From: a bacterium
GTDB lineage: Bacteria; SZUA-79; Acidulodesulfobacterales; Acidulodesulfobacteraceae
Length of the DNA stretch: 7,602 nucleotides
Reading direction: 5' to 3'
Assembly (NCBI GenBank): GCA_021803845.1
Contig: JAJZLA010000066.1
Location: 1 to 7,602, forward strand
Below, one piece after another: positions 1-6,889 of this stretch; the first letter of the stretch is position 1, and the number at the start of each line of letters is the position of its first letter. Both the position numbers and the translations under genes were made by a program. A model generated the notes under the pieces. It did not search any database and was not told the DNA's origin. It saw nothing but the letters and a program-made list of their open reading frames with translations.

Positions 1-345
1 GGCCTCGGTCTTAAATTTTTAAGCCATATAGAAAGGTCTAATATACTTCTGCATCTGATTGAAATAGGAACTTTTAAAGATATTAAAACGGCATACGAAG
101 CGGTAATTAAAGAAATAGCCGAATACGACGAAAATATTCTTAAAAAAGAACGAATAGCGGCCATAAATAAAATAGACCTGATTGCCGACCGAAAGAAATT
201 AAATAAAATTATTAAAGAAACTACGAAATTTTTTTCGGAGCAAAATATTCCCGTGTACTTTATATCGGCATTTTACGGCACCGGAATAGACGAACTTAAA
301 GTCGAATTAAATTTAATTTTAAATAAAAAAAATATTGCGGTATAA
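1..345 (+). CDS. obg: Obg/CgtA GTPase, C-terminal fragment (5' end outside window)
   Basis: The reading frame is open from the first base and encodes the last 114 residues of the Obg GTPase, which binds the large ribosomal subunit and acts in its late assembly and in stress signalling. The fragment begins in the G domain at the conserved 'GLGLKFLSHIERSNILLHLI' stretch, which corresponds to the Obg GLGxxFLxHIER segment after the G3 motif. The G4 guanine-specificity motif NKID is at fragment residues 56-59 and the G5 'ISA' motif at 88-90. The glycine-rich Obg fold and the P-loop lie to the left of the window. The protein stops about 24 residues after G5, so it lacks the extra C-terminal OCT domain seen in some Firmicutes Obg proteins. 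Its position just before proB and nadD matches a common bacterial gene order. Family assignment is firm; only the truncation by the window edge limits it. Confidence 0.93.
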   Translation, partial: GLGLKFLSHIERSNILLHLIEIGTFKDIKTAYEAVIKEIAEYDENILKKERIAAINKIDLIADRKKLNKIIKETTKFFSEQNIPVYFISAFYGTGIDELKVELNLILNKKNIAV

Positions 346-399
346 TTACAACATATTATAAAATTATCGTATTATATATTAAAATTAATTAAGATATAA

Positions 400-1563
400 G
401 TGAAAGAATATAACGGTCTTCAGAATAATTTTAAAGAATATTTCGATTCTAAAAGAAGAATAGTAATAAAAATAGGCACGCAGGTTCTTTTAAACGAAGA
501 AGGAAAACTTTCTCCGCCGTCTTTTAAAAATATCTGCGATTTCGTTAATTCGCTTAAGGCTCAAAAAAAGGAAGTAATTCTTGTTTCATCCGGCGCTATC
601 GCCGCGGGAAAAGATATGCTCGGCATAAACCCGGAAACGGGCGGGTTTTCCATTCCTCAAAAACAGGCGTTCGCCGCATGCGGACAGCCCGTTTTGATGA
701 AAAATTACGATTCCTTTTTTAAACGGTACGGCCTTAAAACCGCGCAGGTCCTTTTAACAAAAGAAGACGTTTCCGTCAGAAAGAGATTTACAAATGCGCG
801 CAATACCATATATGAACTGCTTAATAACGGAGTAATTCCTATAATAAACGAAAACGACACCGTTTCGTACGAAGAAATAAAATTTTCGGACAACGACCAG
901 TTGTCCGCGCTCGTTTTAAACTTGGTATGCGCAGACCTTTTTATTATTCTTTCAAACGTAAAAGGGGTTTTCGATAAAAATCCGAATATTTATAAAAATG
1001 CAAAACCGGTCAAAATCATAAACGACATTAAAAATTACATTAAAAATTTTAAAGACGGTTCTAAAAGCATTCACGGAACCGGAGGCATGAAATCAAAACT
1101 TTATGCCGCTTTTATCGCCGCCAGCGCGGGCATAGATACCGTCATCGCTTCGGGTAAAGACAAAAAAGGTCTGAATTCTTTATCGGAAGGCAAATTATGC
1201 GGAACCTTAATTGTTTCTTCGCCTCGTAACAAAATAAACAAAAAAAAACACTGGCTTTTATTCGGAATGGAAAAATCGGGAGAGATAGTTGCCGATAAAG
1301 GCGCTATCGAAGCGATTACTTTTCAAAATAAAAGCCTTCTTGCGGGAGGAGTAATTAAAATAAAAGGCGATTTTAAAAAAGGCGACGGAGTTTATATACT
1401 GGACGAAAACGGAACCGTTTTTTCTAAGGGCATCGCTAATCTCGATTCGGACGATGTTATAAAAATAAAAGGTTTGAGTGCCGAAGAAATAAAAATAAAA
1501 TTCGGCAAAGATAAAATTTCCTCTTTAGTAGTCCATAAAGATAAAATGGCTTCAAACGTATAA
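400..1563 (+). CDS. proB: Glutamate 5-kinase (ProB) with C-terminal PUA domain
   Basis: This enzyme uses ATP to phosphorylate L-glutamate to glutamyl-5-phosphate, the first committed and normally proline-inhibited step of proline synthesis in the cytoplasm. The 387 residues comprise an amino-acid kinase domain (about 20-270) and a PUA domain (about 280-375), the full-length architecture of E. coli-type enzymes. Visible motifs are KIGTQVL (24-30), SSGAIAAG (63-70), NARNT (132-136), NEND (150-153), SDNDQLSA (163-170) and GTGGMKSK (226-233). The start is GTG at 400: a TAA lies immediately upstream in frame (397-399), and no other ATG, GTG or TTG occurs before the KIGT motif. No Shine-Dalgarno is evident before it. 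The N-terminus carries roughly 15 more residues before the kinase core than E. coli ProB. proA follows after 25 bases, so the two successive enzymes are almost certainly co-transcribed. Confidence 0.97.
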   Translation: MKEYNGLQNNFKEYFDSKRRIVIKIGTQVLLNEEGKLSPPSFKNICDFVNSLKAQKKEVILVSSGAIAAGKDMLGINPETGGFSIPQKQAFAACGQPVLMKNYDSFFKRYGLKTAQVLLTKEDVSVRKRFTNARNTIYELLNNGVIPIINENDTVSYEEIKFSDNDQLSALVLNLVCADLFIILSNVKGVFDKNPNIYKNAKPVKIINDIKNYIKNFKDGSKSIHGTGGMKSKLYAAFIAASAGIDTVIASGKDKKGLNSLSEGKLCGTLIVSSPRNKINKKKHWLLFGMEKSGEIVADKGAIEAITFQNKSLLAGGVIKIKGDFKKGDGVYILDENGTVFSKGIANLDSDDVIKIKGLSAEEIKIKFGKDKISSLVVHKDKMASNV

Positions 1564-1575
1564 AAAATGGGAGAT

Positions 1576-1583
1576 AAAAGGAG
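1576..1583 (+). promoter_or_regulatory. Shine-Dalgarno of proA
   Basis: AAAAGGAG lies 5 bases before the ATG at 1589. It is one of only two strong ribosome binding sites in the window. It selects ATG 1589 over the in-frame ATG at 1598, which would be 14 bases away. Confidence 0.8.
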
Positions 1584-1588
1584 CAGAT

Positions 1589-2866
1589 ATGGACAATATG
1601 AGTAAAACCGCATCTATAGAAGAAATTGCGGAGAAGGCTTACGGCGCAAGCAGCAGTATAGCAAATGCCGGCCCCGCAATAAAACTTAATATACTCGGAA
1701 CACTCAAGGACCTTTTAATTAAAAATAAAAAGAGGATAGAAGCCGAAAATGCCAAGGATATAGAAAGCGCAAAAGCGGCAGGTTTAAGCAAGCCTATGCT
1801 GGACAGGCTTCATATCGGCGAAAAGACGTTTTCTTCCATGCTTAATTCTATCGACGACGTAATGAAGATTAAAGACCCCGTAGGCGAAATAGAAAATATA
1901 GCGGTAAGGCCGAACGGGCTTATGGTAGGCAGGATGAGAATACCGCTAGGCGTAATCGGAATAATTTACGAATCTAGACCGAACGTTACTATCGATGCGT
2001 CTATACTCTGTCTTTTGTCCGGGAATGCGGTAATATTAAGGGGCGGTTCGGAGGCTATAAACTCTAATAAAATACTTGCTTCGATAGTTGCGGAAAGCTT
2101 AAAAATTAACGGACTTCCTCCGGAAGCCGTTTCCATAGTTCCTTATACCGACAGGTCTGCAATTACCGAAATGATATCGCTCAAAAAATACATAGACCTT
2201 ATAATACCGCGGGGCGGCGAAGGACTTATTTCGTTCGTGACGGAAAATTCCAAAATTCCGGTAATAAAGCACGATAAAGGCGTCTGCCATATATACGTCG
2301 ATAAATATGCCGATATAAATAAATCGGTCGGCGTAATAATCAATTCAAAAGTTCAGAGGCCTTCCGTGTGCAATGCTTTGGAAACCCTTATGGTCCACTC
2401 CGATATTATGGGGGATTTTATGCCGGAAATGCTTGCGGAACTTAAAAAGAACGGTGTAGAAACGAGAGTGGACGGCGAAATTATGAATATTTTTAAAAAT
2501 AAGTTTAATTTTATAACTCCCGCAACCGATGCAGACTGGGATGCCGAATATCTTAACCTTACCCTCTCGGTTAAAGCCGTTAAAAATATGGACGAAGCAA
2601 TAGAGCATATAAAATTGCACGGTTCAAACCATACCGAGTCTATATTGACCGAAAACTACAGCCGCGCCCTCGAGTTCATAAAAAAAGTAAATTCATCCTG
2701 CGTGCTTATAAACGCTTCCACGAGATTTAACGACGGCTTTGAGCTGGGACTAGGCGCCGAAATAGGCATATCTACTTCAAAAATTCATGCATTCGGACCT
2801 ATGGGTGCAAAAGAGCTTACTACGACTAAATTTGTAGTATTCGGAAACTATCAGAAAAGAACTTAA
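1589..2866 (+). CDS. proA: Glutamate-5-semialdehyde dehydrogenase / gamma-glutamyl phosphate reductase (ProA)
   Basis: ProA reduces glutamyl-5-phosphate with NADPH to glutamate-5-semialdehyde, which cyclises to pyrroline-5-carboxylate, the precursor of proline. The 425 residues match the usual family length of about 415-425 and cover the whole aldehyde-dehydrogenase-like fold. The ProA signature IYESRPNVT is at 126-134 and the glycine-rich 'ILRGGSEA' at 149-156. 'RPSVCNALETL' at 257-267 holds the presumed catalytic cysteine C261. HGSNHTE is at 344-350 and the C-terminal GLGAEIGIST at 387-396, followed by 'HAFGPMG' at 400-406. The start at 1589 is supported by a strong Shine-Dalgarno. The gene sits directly behind proB, its metabolic partner, and 17 bases before nadD. 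The final proline enzyme, ProC, is not in the window. No damage or unusual residue is apparent. Confidence 0.98.
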   Translation: MDNMSKTASIEEIAEKAYGASSSIANAGPAIKLNILGTLKDLLIKNKKRIEAENAKDIESAKAAGLSKPMLDRLHIGEKTFSSMLNSIDDVMKIKDPVGEIENIAVRPNGLMVGRMRIPLGVIGIIYESRPNVTIDASILCLLSGNAVILRGGSEAINSNKILASIVAESLKINGLPPEAVSIVPYTDRSAITEMISLKKYIDLIIPRGGEGLISFVTENSKIPVIKHDKGVCHIYVDKYADINKSVGVIINSKVQRPSVCNALETLMVHSDIMGDFMPEMLAELKKNGVETRVDGEIMNIFKNKFNFITPATDADWDAEYLNLTLSVKAVKNMDEAIEHIKLHGSNHTESILTENYSRALEFIKKVNSSCVLINASTRFNDGFELGLGAEIGISTSKIHAFGPMGAKELTTTKFVVFGNYQKRT

Positions 2867-2883
2867 GCGCTAAACTGATAACT

Positions 2884-3531
2884 ATGAAAATAGGAATTTT
2901 CGGGGGTACGTTTAATCCGGTTCATTTCGGACATTTAAGGGCCGCAGAAGAACTTGCGCAGAATTTTTTAGATAAGGTTATATTTATTCCTACAAATATA
3001 ACTTCGAATAAAAAAATGCCCGGCATCGACCCCGAAAAAAGAATGGAAATGCTCAATATAGCAATAAAAAACAACAAAAAATTCGAGGCGTCGGATATAG
3101 AAATAAAAAGAGGCGGACTTTCATACTCCTATGACACGATTATTCAGCTTAAAAAAATATATCCGTCGGACGAACTGTATTTTATAGCGGGAGTAGATGC
3201 CTATTCAGACGTAAAGAATTGGAAAAACGGCGCCGAAATTTTCGATAAAATAAATTTTATAGTAGTTAACAGGTCGGGCATGAAATCGGATTCAAAAAAT
3301 TTAGTTAAGCTTACGGGTTTTTTACCCGATAATTTAAAAGAACGCATTAAGTTAGAATATTCGCAAAACAGATTAGTTACTCCCAAAAATAAATATATAT
3401 ATTTTTTGAAAATTACAAGATTGGATATTTCTTCAACCGCTATAAGAAATAATTTTAAAAATAATATTTCTAATCTCTTTTTATTGCCAAACGAGGTTAT
3501 TAATTATATAATAAATAATAAGTTATATTAA
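2884..3531 (+). CDS. nadD: Nicotinate-nucleotide adenylyltransferase (NadD)
   Basis: NadD transfers AMP from ATP to nicotinate mononucleotide, making deamido-NAD, the penultimate step of NAD synthesis. The 215-residue protein has the nucleotidyltransferase fold of this family. GGTFNPVHFGHL (7-18) contains the HxGH-type nucleotide-binding motif. 'SYSYDT' follows at 80-85, 'IAGVDAYSDVKNW' at 101-113 carries the family's G-x-D and tryptophan, and the second ATP motif ISSTAIR is at 182-188. The C-terminus ends with the usual pattern of a proline followed by a YI...LY helix. The ATG at 2884 places the first motif seven residues in, as is typical, although no Shine-Dalgarno precedes it. The gene begins 17 bases after proA, and its stop codon lies inside the TAAGGA sequence that precedes rsfS. 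nadD-rsfS adjacency is widespread in bacteria and supports both identifications. Confidence 0.97.
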   Translation: MKIGIFGGTFNPVHFGHLRAAEELAQNFLDKVIFIPTNITSNKKMPGIDPEKRMEMLNIAIKNNKKFEASDIEIKRGGLSYSYDTIIQLKKIYPSDELYFIAGVDAYSDVKNWKNGAEIFDKINFIVVNRSGMKSDSKNLVKLTGFLPDNLKERIKLEYSQNRLVTPKNKYIYFLKITRLDISSTAIRNNFKNNISNLFLLPNEVINYIINNKLY

Positions 3532-3534
3532 GGA
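3529..3534 (+). promoter_or_regulatory. Shine-Dalgarno of rsfS, overlapping the nadD stop
   Basis: TAAGGA matches six bases of the canonical TAAGGAGGTGATC complement of the 16S rRNA tail. Its first three bases are the nadD stop codon. There are 10 bases from its end to the ATC at 3545, about 8 when aligned to a full AGGAGG core, which is a normal distance. It is only two bases from the out-of-frame GTG at 3537, too close for efficient use. The overlap suggests that translation of rsfS is coupled to termination on nadD. Confidence 0.55.
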
Positions 3535-3544
3535 CGGTGCAGGC

Positions 3545-3940
3545 ATCGAAACTTTTAAAAGCGGCAGAAAACCGCTTAAAAGAACAAATAAAAATATCAG
3601 GTCAGTTATAGACCTTCTTTTAGAGAAAAAGGCCCATAATATCTTAGTCCTCGACGTCAGAAAAGTCTCCGGAATAACTGATTTTATAATTGTAGCAGGG
3701 GGTTCGTCGGACAGACAGCTCAATACTATAGCGGATAATCTGCTAAAATCTTTCAAACAGAAGCCTATAGGGCATGAGGGTTTTTATACCCCCGGTTCAA
3801 GATGGATTGTTATAGATTACGGCAGTATGATAATACACTTAATCCATGATGATTTAAGGTCGTACTATAATATCGAGGGGCTGTGGCCGGAAGCAAAAGA
3901 ATTGGCGGTCGAAGCTTCTGTCGATAATAAAAAAACTTAA
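3545..3940 (+). CDS. rsfS: Ribosomal silencing factor RsfS (Iojap/YbeB family), apparent non-canonical start
   Basis: RsfS binds uL14 on the large subunit and blocks joining of the small subunit, silencing translation when nutrients are short. From ATC 3545 the product is 131 residues, close to the family range of about 105-130. The conserved domain is complete: 'EKKAHNILVLDVRKVSG' (27-43), 'DFIIVAGGSSDRQ' (46-58), 'GHEGF' (76-80), 'WIVIDYG' (87-93), 'IIHLIHDDLRSYYNIEGLW' (96-114). An in-frame TAA at 3512-3514 marks the upstream limit. From there to the conserved domain the frame contains no ATG, GTG or TTG; the first ATG is at 3827, far inside the domain. Candidate starts are ATT 3527, ATC 3545 and ATC 3596; ATC 3545 is preferred for its spacing from TAAGGA. 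The first 17 or so residues form a lysine- and arginine-rich extension. A sequencing error or a frameshift from GTG 3537 remains possible. Function is near certain; the start is not. Confidence 0.88.
   Translation: METFKSGRKPLKRTNKNIRSVIDLLLEKKAHNILVLDVRKVSGITDFIIVAGGSSDRQLNTIADNLLKSFKQKPIGHEGFYTPGSRWIVIDYGSMIIHLIHDDLRSYYNIEGLWPEAKELAVEASVDNKKT
3553..3581 (+). other. Predicted stem-loop just inside rsfS
   Basis: AAGCGG (3559-3564) pairs perfectly with CCGCTT (3572-3577) around the seven-base loop CAGAAAA. TTTT (3553-3556) can extend the stem with AAAA (3578-3581) across a two-base bulge. It is not followed by a T-run, so it is not an intrinsic terminator. It sits 8-36 bases downstream of the proposed ATC start and overlaps a T-TTA-AAA heptamer. 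It may be chance, but its placement beside an irregular start makes it worth recording. Confidence 0.35.
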
Positions 3941-3963
3941 TTTTAATTTAAATTATTCTCACA

Positions 3964-5337
3964 ATGTATATAATTACTATAATAATAGCGATACTTATAC
4001 TAGTAGCATTCTTCGAATATCTTTACGCACTTAATCCGCAAAGAGTCCTTTTGCATTACGCCCCCGGACAGCACCATATACTTAACAGCTATCTAATAAT
4101 CTACGTATTTTCGGCGTTTTTAATAGGCATTGCACTTATATTAATTATAAATATTTTAAAAGATTCTATATATCAGATAAAAAATCTTATATACAAAAGA
4201 AAGCAGTATATAAAAACGGAACTGGACAACTCGGTTAATAAGGCATTCGATGCATACATTAAAGGGCAGTACGATAAAGCAATCGACCTGATTAAGAAAT
4301 ATTTGATAAATTACCCGAATAATATTAGCGCTTATCTGCTCCTTGCAAAGATATATAAACATAAAGGAAAAATTAAAGAATCGGAAAATGCCCTCAATAA
4401 AGTTTTAGAAATAGAAAAAGAAAATATAACTGCGCTCAATGAAGCGGGTAATCTTTACAAGCTCAATAAAGATTACGATAAAGCTATTTTTTATCTGAAT
4501 AAGGCGCTTGAATATTCGCCCGACAATCTTTACGCCATAACGCAGCTTAAAGAAATATTTATTAGAAAGGAAGAATGGAAGAATGCCTACAGAATGTCTA
4601 AACTGTTTCTTTCACAGTCGAAAGACAAGGAGTTCAACAAAAAAGAAGAACAGGTTATGCTCGGGCTTAAATACGAATTTGGAAAATATCTTTTAGAATC
4701 GGAAAACGATACCGAGAGGTCGGCAAAACGTTTTAATCAAGTGCTGAGCCAGAATAAAAATTTCGTACCGGCTTATATATCGCTTGGCGACGCGTTCATA
4801 AAAAAAGGAAAAATCAACGAAGCTTTTGAGATATGGGAGAAAGCATTCCTGAAAACCGGCAATCTTGCTTTAATTATAAAAATTGAAGATATATCTATAA
4901 AAACAAACCACCCCGAAAATATAATCAGATTTTATCAGGAGCTTATATACGATAACCCCGAAAAATGGGAGTACAGGTTTTTTCTGGGGAAATTATATAT
5001 AAGATTAGAAATGATAGACGAGGCCCTTTCGAATTTATCTTTAATTCCGCCCTCGGTATTTAAAGATGATTCACTGAATTTGCTGCTTGCGGAATGTTAC
5101 TTTAAAAGGGGAAAATATAACGACGCGTCCGTAAATTTCAGGAAAGCGCTTAAAAGCAAATATCCCGTTAAACTGCCTTTCGTCTGCTCTAACTGCGGAT
5201 TTGTCTCCTATAATTATTCCTCGATATGCCCGTCATGTAATCTCTGGAATACTTTTAATATAAAAACATCCGGAACTCTTTATGAAACCGGCTCTAAGGA
5301 CGAAATCAAAAGTATATCGCCTTTAATCTCCGAATAA
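3964..5337 (+). CDS. lapB: LapA-LapB-like fusion: membrane-anchored TPR protein with C-terminal rubredoxin-like zinc ribbon
   Basis: This is probably the lipopolysaccharide-assembly regulator LapB (YciM), which in E. coli works with the protease FtsH to control the LPS enzyme LpxC at the inner membrane. The 457 residues start with two hydrophobic segments (about 3-22 and 41-64) separated by 'LNPQRVLLHYAPGQ' (23-36). This loop recalls the N-x-x-x-V-x-x-x-Y pattern of LapA, and the second segment is followed by a basic helical stretch (65-85). Tetratricopeptide repeats fill about 88-400, for example 'AFDAYIKGQYDKAIDLIKKY' at 94-113 and 'AECYFKRGKYNDASVNFRKA' at 376-395. The end carries CSNCGF (408-413) and CPSC (422-425) with W428, the metal-binding ribbon typical of LapB. 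E. coli LapB has one membrane anchor and LapA is a separate neighbour, so a fused protein is inferred. It lies 23 bases after rsfS and 7 before gpmI, with no Shine-Dalgarno. LapB-type architecture is clear; role in LPS control is by homology. Confidence 0.85.
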   Translation: MYIITIIIAILILVAFFEYLYALNPQRVLLHYAPGQHHILNSYLIIYVFSAFLIGIALILIINILKDSIYQIKNLIYKRKQYIKTELDNSVNKAFDAYIKGQYDKAIDLIKKYLINYPNNISAYLLLAKIYKHKGKIKESENALNKVLEIEKENITALNEAGNLYKLNKDYDKAIFYLNKALEYSPDNLYAITQLKEIFIRKEEWKNAYRMSKLFLSQSKDKEFNKKEEQVMLGLKYEFGKYLLESENDTERSAKRFNQVLSQNKNFVPAYISLGDAFIKKGKINEAFEIWEKAFLKTGNLALIIKIEDISIKTNHPENIIRFYQELIYDNPEKWEYRFFLGKLYIRLEMIDEALSNLSLIPPSVFKDDSLNLLLAECYFKRGKYNDASVNFRKALKSKYPVKLPFVCSNCGFVSYNYSSICPSCNLWNTFNIKTSGTLYETGSKDEIKSISPLISE

Positions 5338-5344
5338 AAATGAT

Positions 5345-6889
5345 ATGAAAAAATTTAAAAGCGCCGTCTTAATTATTTTAGACGGCTTTGGAATGTCTTC
5401 GAAAATTGAAGGAAATGCAATAATTAATGCAAAACCCGAGTTCATAAATTCGCTATTTAAAAATCATCCCTTTACTACTTTAAAAGCTCACGGATTAGAC
5501 GTCGGCCTGCCGGAAAACACTATGGGAAATTCAGAGGTCGGCCATTCCAATATAGGCGCAGGAAGGGTTATAATGCAGGATTTGACGAAAATAGACATTC
5601 TTATAAAAGAAGACAAACTTAAAGATAACAAAGTCTTGCAAGAATTTTTAGAAAAAATCAAGGCAGGGGGTTCGGCAGTCCACCTTATGGGACTGCTTTC
5701 GGAAAGCGGGGTACACTCGGAACTTGAACATTTGTTGTATTTAATAGACTTTTTTTATAATAACGGAGTAAAAAAAATTTACATTCATCCTTTTTTAGAC
5801 GGGAGGGATTCCCCTCCGCAAAGTGCTCCGGTCTTTATAGAAAAATTAACGAAACATATAAAACCTTTATCGGACAGGGTCTTTATTTCGACTCTTTGCG
5901 GAAGATTTTATGCAATGGACAGAGATACCCGCTGGGATAGAGTCGAAACCGCTTTTAATCTCCTTACCCAATTAAAAGGAGAAAAATTCGACGACCCGTT
6001 AAACGCAATTAAAAAATTTTACGAAAATAATATAACGGACGAATTTATGCCCGCTATCGTTATAGATAACGGCCCGGAAAACGACGGCAGGATAAAAGAA
6101 GAAGACGGAGTCCTGTTTTTTAATTTCAGGGCAGACAGGGCGAAACAGTTGACGATGGTCTTTATTCTCGACGATTTTGGCCGTTTCCCGAGAGAAAATT
6201 TTAAATCCTTCGGTAATTTCGTTACTATGACGAAATACGACGATTCATTTAAAAGCAAGTATATTATAGAGCCTCAAAATTATTCCAATATTTTGGGGGA
6301 GGTTATATCTGATTGCGGCTTTAACCAGTTCAGAATTGCCGAAACGGAAAAATACGCTCATGTAACCTATTTTTTTAACTGCGGCAGGGAAGAGCCGTTT
6401 AAAAACGAGGACAGGCTGCTGATACCTTCGCCGAGAGAATTCAAAACATACGATTTGATACCGGAAATGAGCGCGTTTAAAATTAAAGACGCTCTCATAG
6501 AAAGAATTAGAGCCGATAAATACGAATTAATAGTCTGCAATTTTGCAAACTGCGATATGGTAGGGCATACCGGAAACTATGCCGCCGCGATAAAAGCCGT
6601 TCAGGCGGTTAATTCCGTTATAAGCGAGATAGTGCCTGAAATTTTAAAACTCGACCGTGTATGCGCGATAACGGCAGACCACGGGAATGCCGAAACGATG
6701 CTCGACGACAACGGCGAGCCTATGACGAACCATACCCTTAATCCAGTGCCGTTCGTCATTGTTTCAAACGATTATAAAGAAATTCCTACGCTGAAACCAG
6801 GCAGGCTGGCGGACATTGCGCCTACTATTCTTAAACTGCTCGGCTTAGATATGCCGAAGGAGATGACCGGACGCGTTTTATGGGAGTAG
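5345..6889 (+). CDS. gpmI: 2,3-bisphosphoglycerate-independent phosphoglycerate mutase (GpmI)
   Basis: GpmI interconverts 3-phosphoglycerate and 2-phosphoglycerate in glycolysis and gluconeogenesis, using two manganese ions and a phosphoserine intermediate. The 514 residues match the family length of about 510. The alkaline-phosphatase-like domain is split at both ends: D13 in 'ILDGFG', and the catalytic serine S63 in 'MGNSEVGHSNIGAG' (60-73). At the C-terminal side are D404 and H408 in NCDMVGHTG, D445 and H446 in TADHGNAE, and H463 in TNHT. These agree in spacing with the known metal ligands of the Bacillus enzyme. The middle transferase domain shows 'SGVHS' (121-125), DGRDSPP (152-158), FNFRADR (259-265) and 'ETEKYAHVTYFFN' (333-345). 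All key residues are present. The ATG at 5345 lies 7 bases after the previous stop with no Shine-Dalgarno, suggesting translational coupling. The end overlaps the next gene by 10 bases. Confidence 0.98.
   Translation: MKKFKSAVLIILDGFGMSSKIEGNAIINAKPEFINSLFKNHPFTTLKAHGLDVGLPENTMGNSEVGHSNIGAGRVIMQDLTKIDILIKEDKLKDNKVLQEFLEKIKAGGSAVHLMGLLSESGVHSELEHLLYLIDFFYNNGVKKIYIHPFLDGRDSPPQSAPVFIEKLTKHIKPLSDRVFISTLCGRFYAMDRDTRWDRVETAFNLLTQLKGEKFDDPLNAIKKFYENNITDEFMPAIVIDNGPENDGRIKEEDGVLFFNFRADRAKQLTMVFILDDFGRFPRENFKSFGNFVTMTKYDDSFKSKYIIEPQNYSNILGEVISDCGFNQFRIAETEKYAHVTYFFNCGREEPFKNEDRLLIPSPREFKTYDLIPEMSAFKIKDALIERIRADKYELIVCNFANCDMVGHTGNYAAAIKAVQAVNSVISEIVPEILKLDRVCAITADHGNAETMLDDNGEPMTNHTLNPVPFVIVSNDYKEIPTLKPGRLADIAPTILKLLGLDMPKEMTGRVLWE

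Noticed and set aside
346..399. Possible sigma-70 promoter for proB: TTACAA (346-351), 18-base spacer, TATTAT (370-375).
   Set aside because: The -35 match is only about three of six, and such boxes arise freely in this AT-rich spacer. No terminator for obg is visible either, so read-through from obg is equally likely.
3314..3328. CGGGT - TTTTT - ACCCG hairpin resembling a terminator.
   Set aside because: It lies mid-nadD with only a five-base stem and no T-run after it; it encodes a plausible NadD segment.
3945..3954. AATTTAAATT palindrome between rsfS and the lapA/lapB-like gene.
   Set aside because: A ten-base A/T palindrome is expected by chance in such DNA and has no flanking operator-like structure.
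5340..5348. Tiny reading frame ATG-ATA-TGA overlapping the gpmI start.
   Set aside because: Two codons without a ribosome binding site; most simply an AT-rich coincidence.
5802..5817. Perfect hairpin GGAGGG - ATTC - CCCTCC inside gpmI.
   Set aside because: The stem is entirely G-C and strong for this genome, but it encodes the invariant DGRDSPP motif and has no T-run, so coding constraint explains it.
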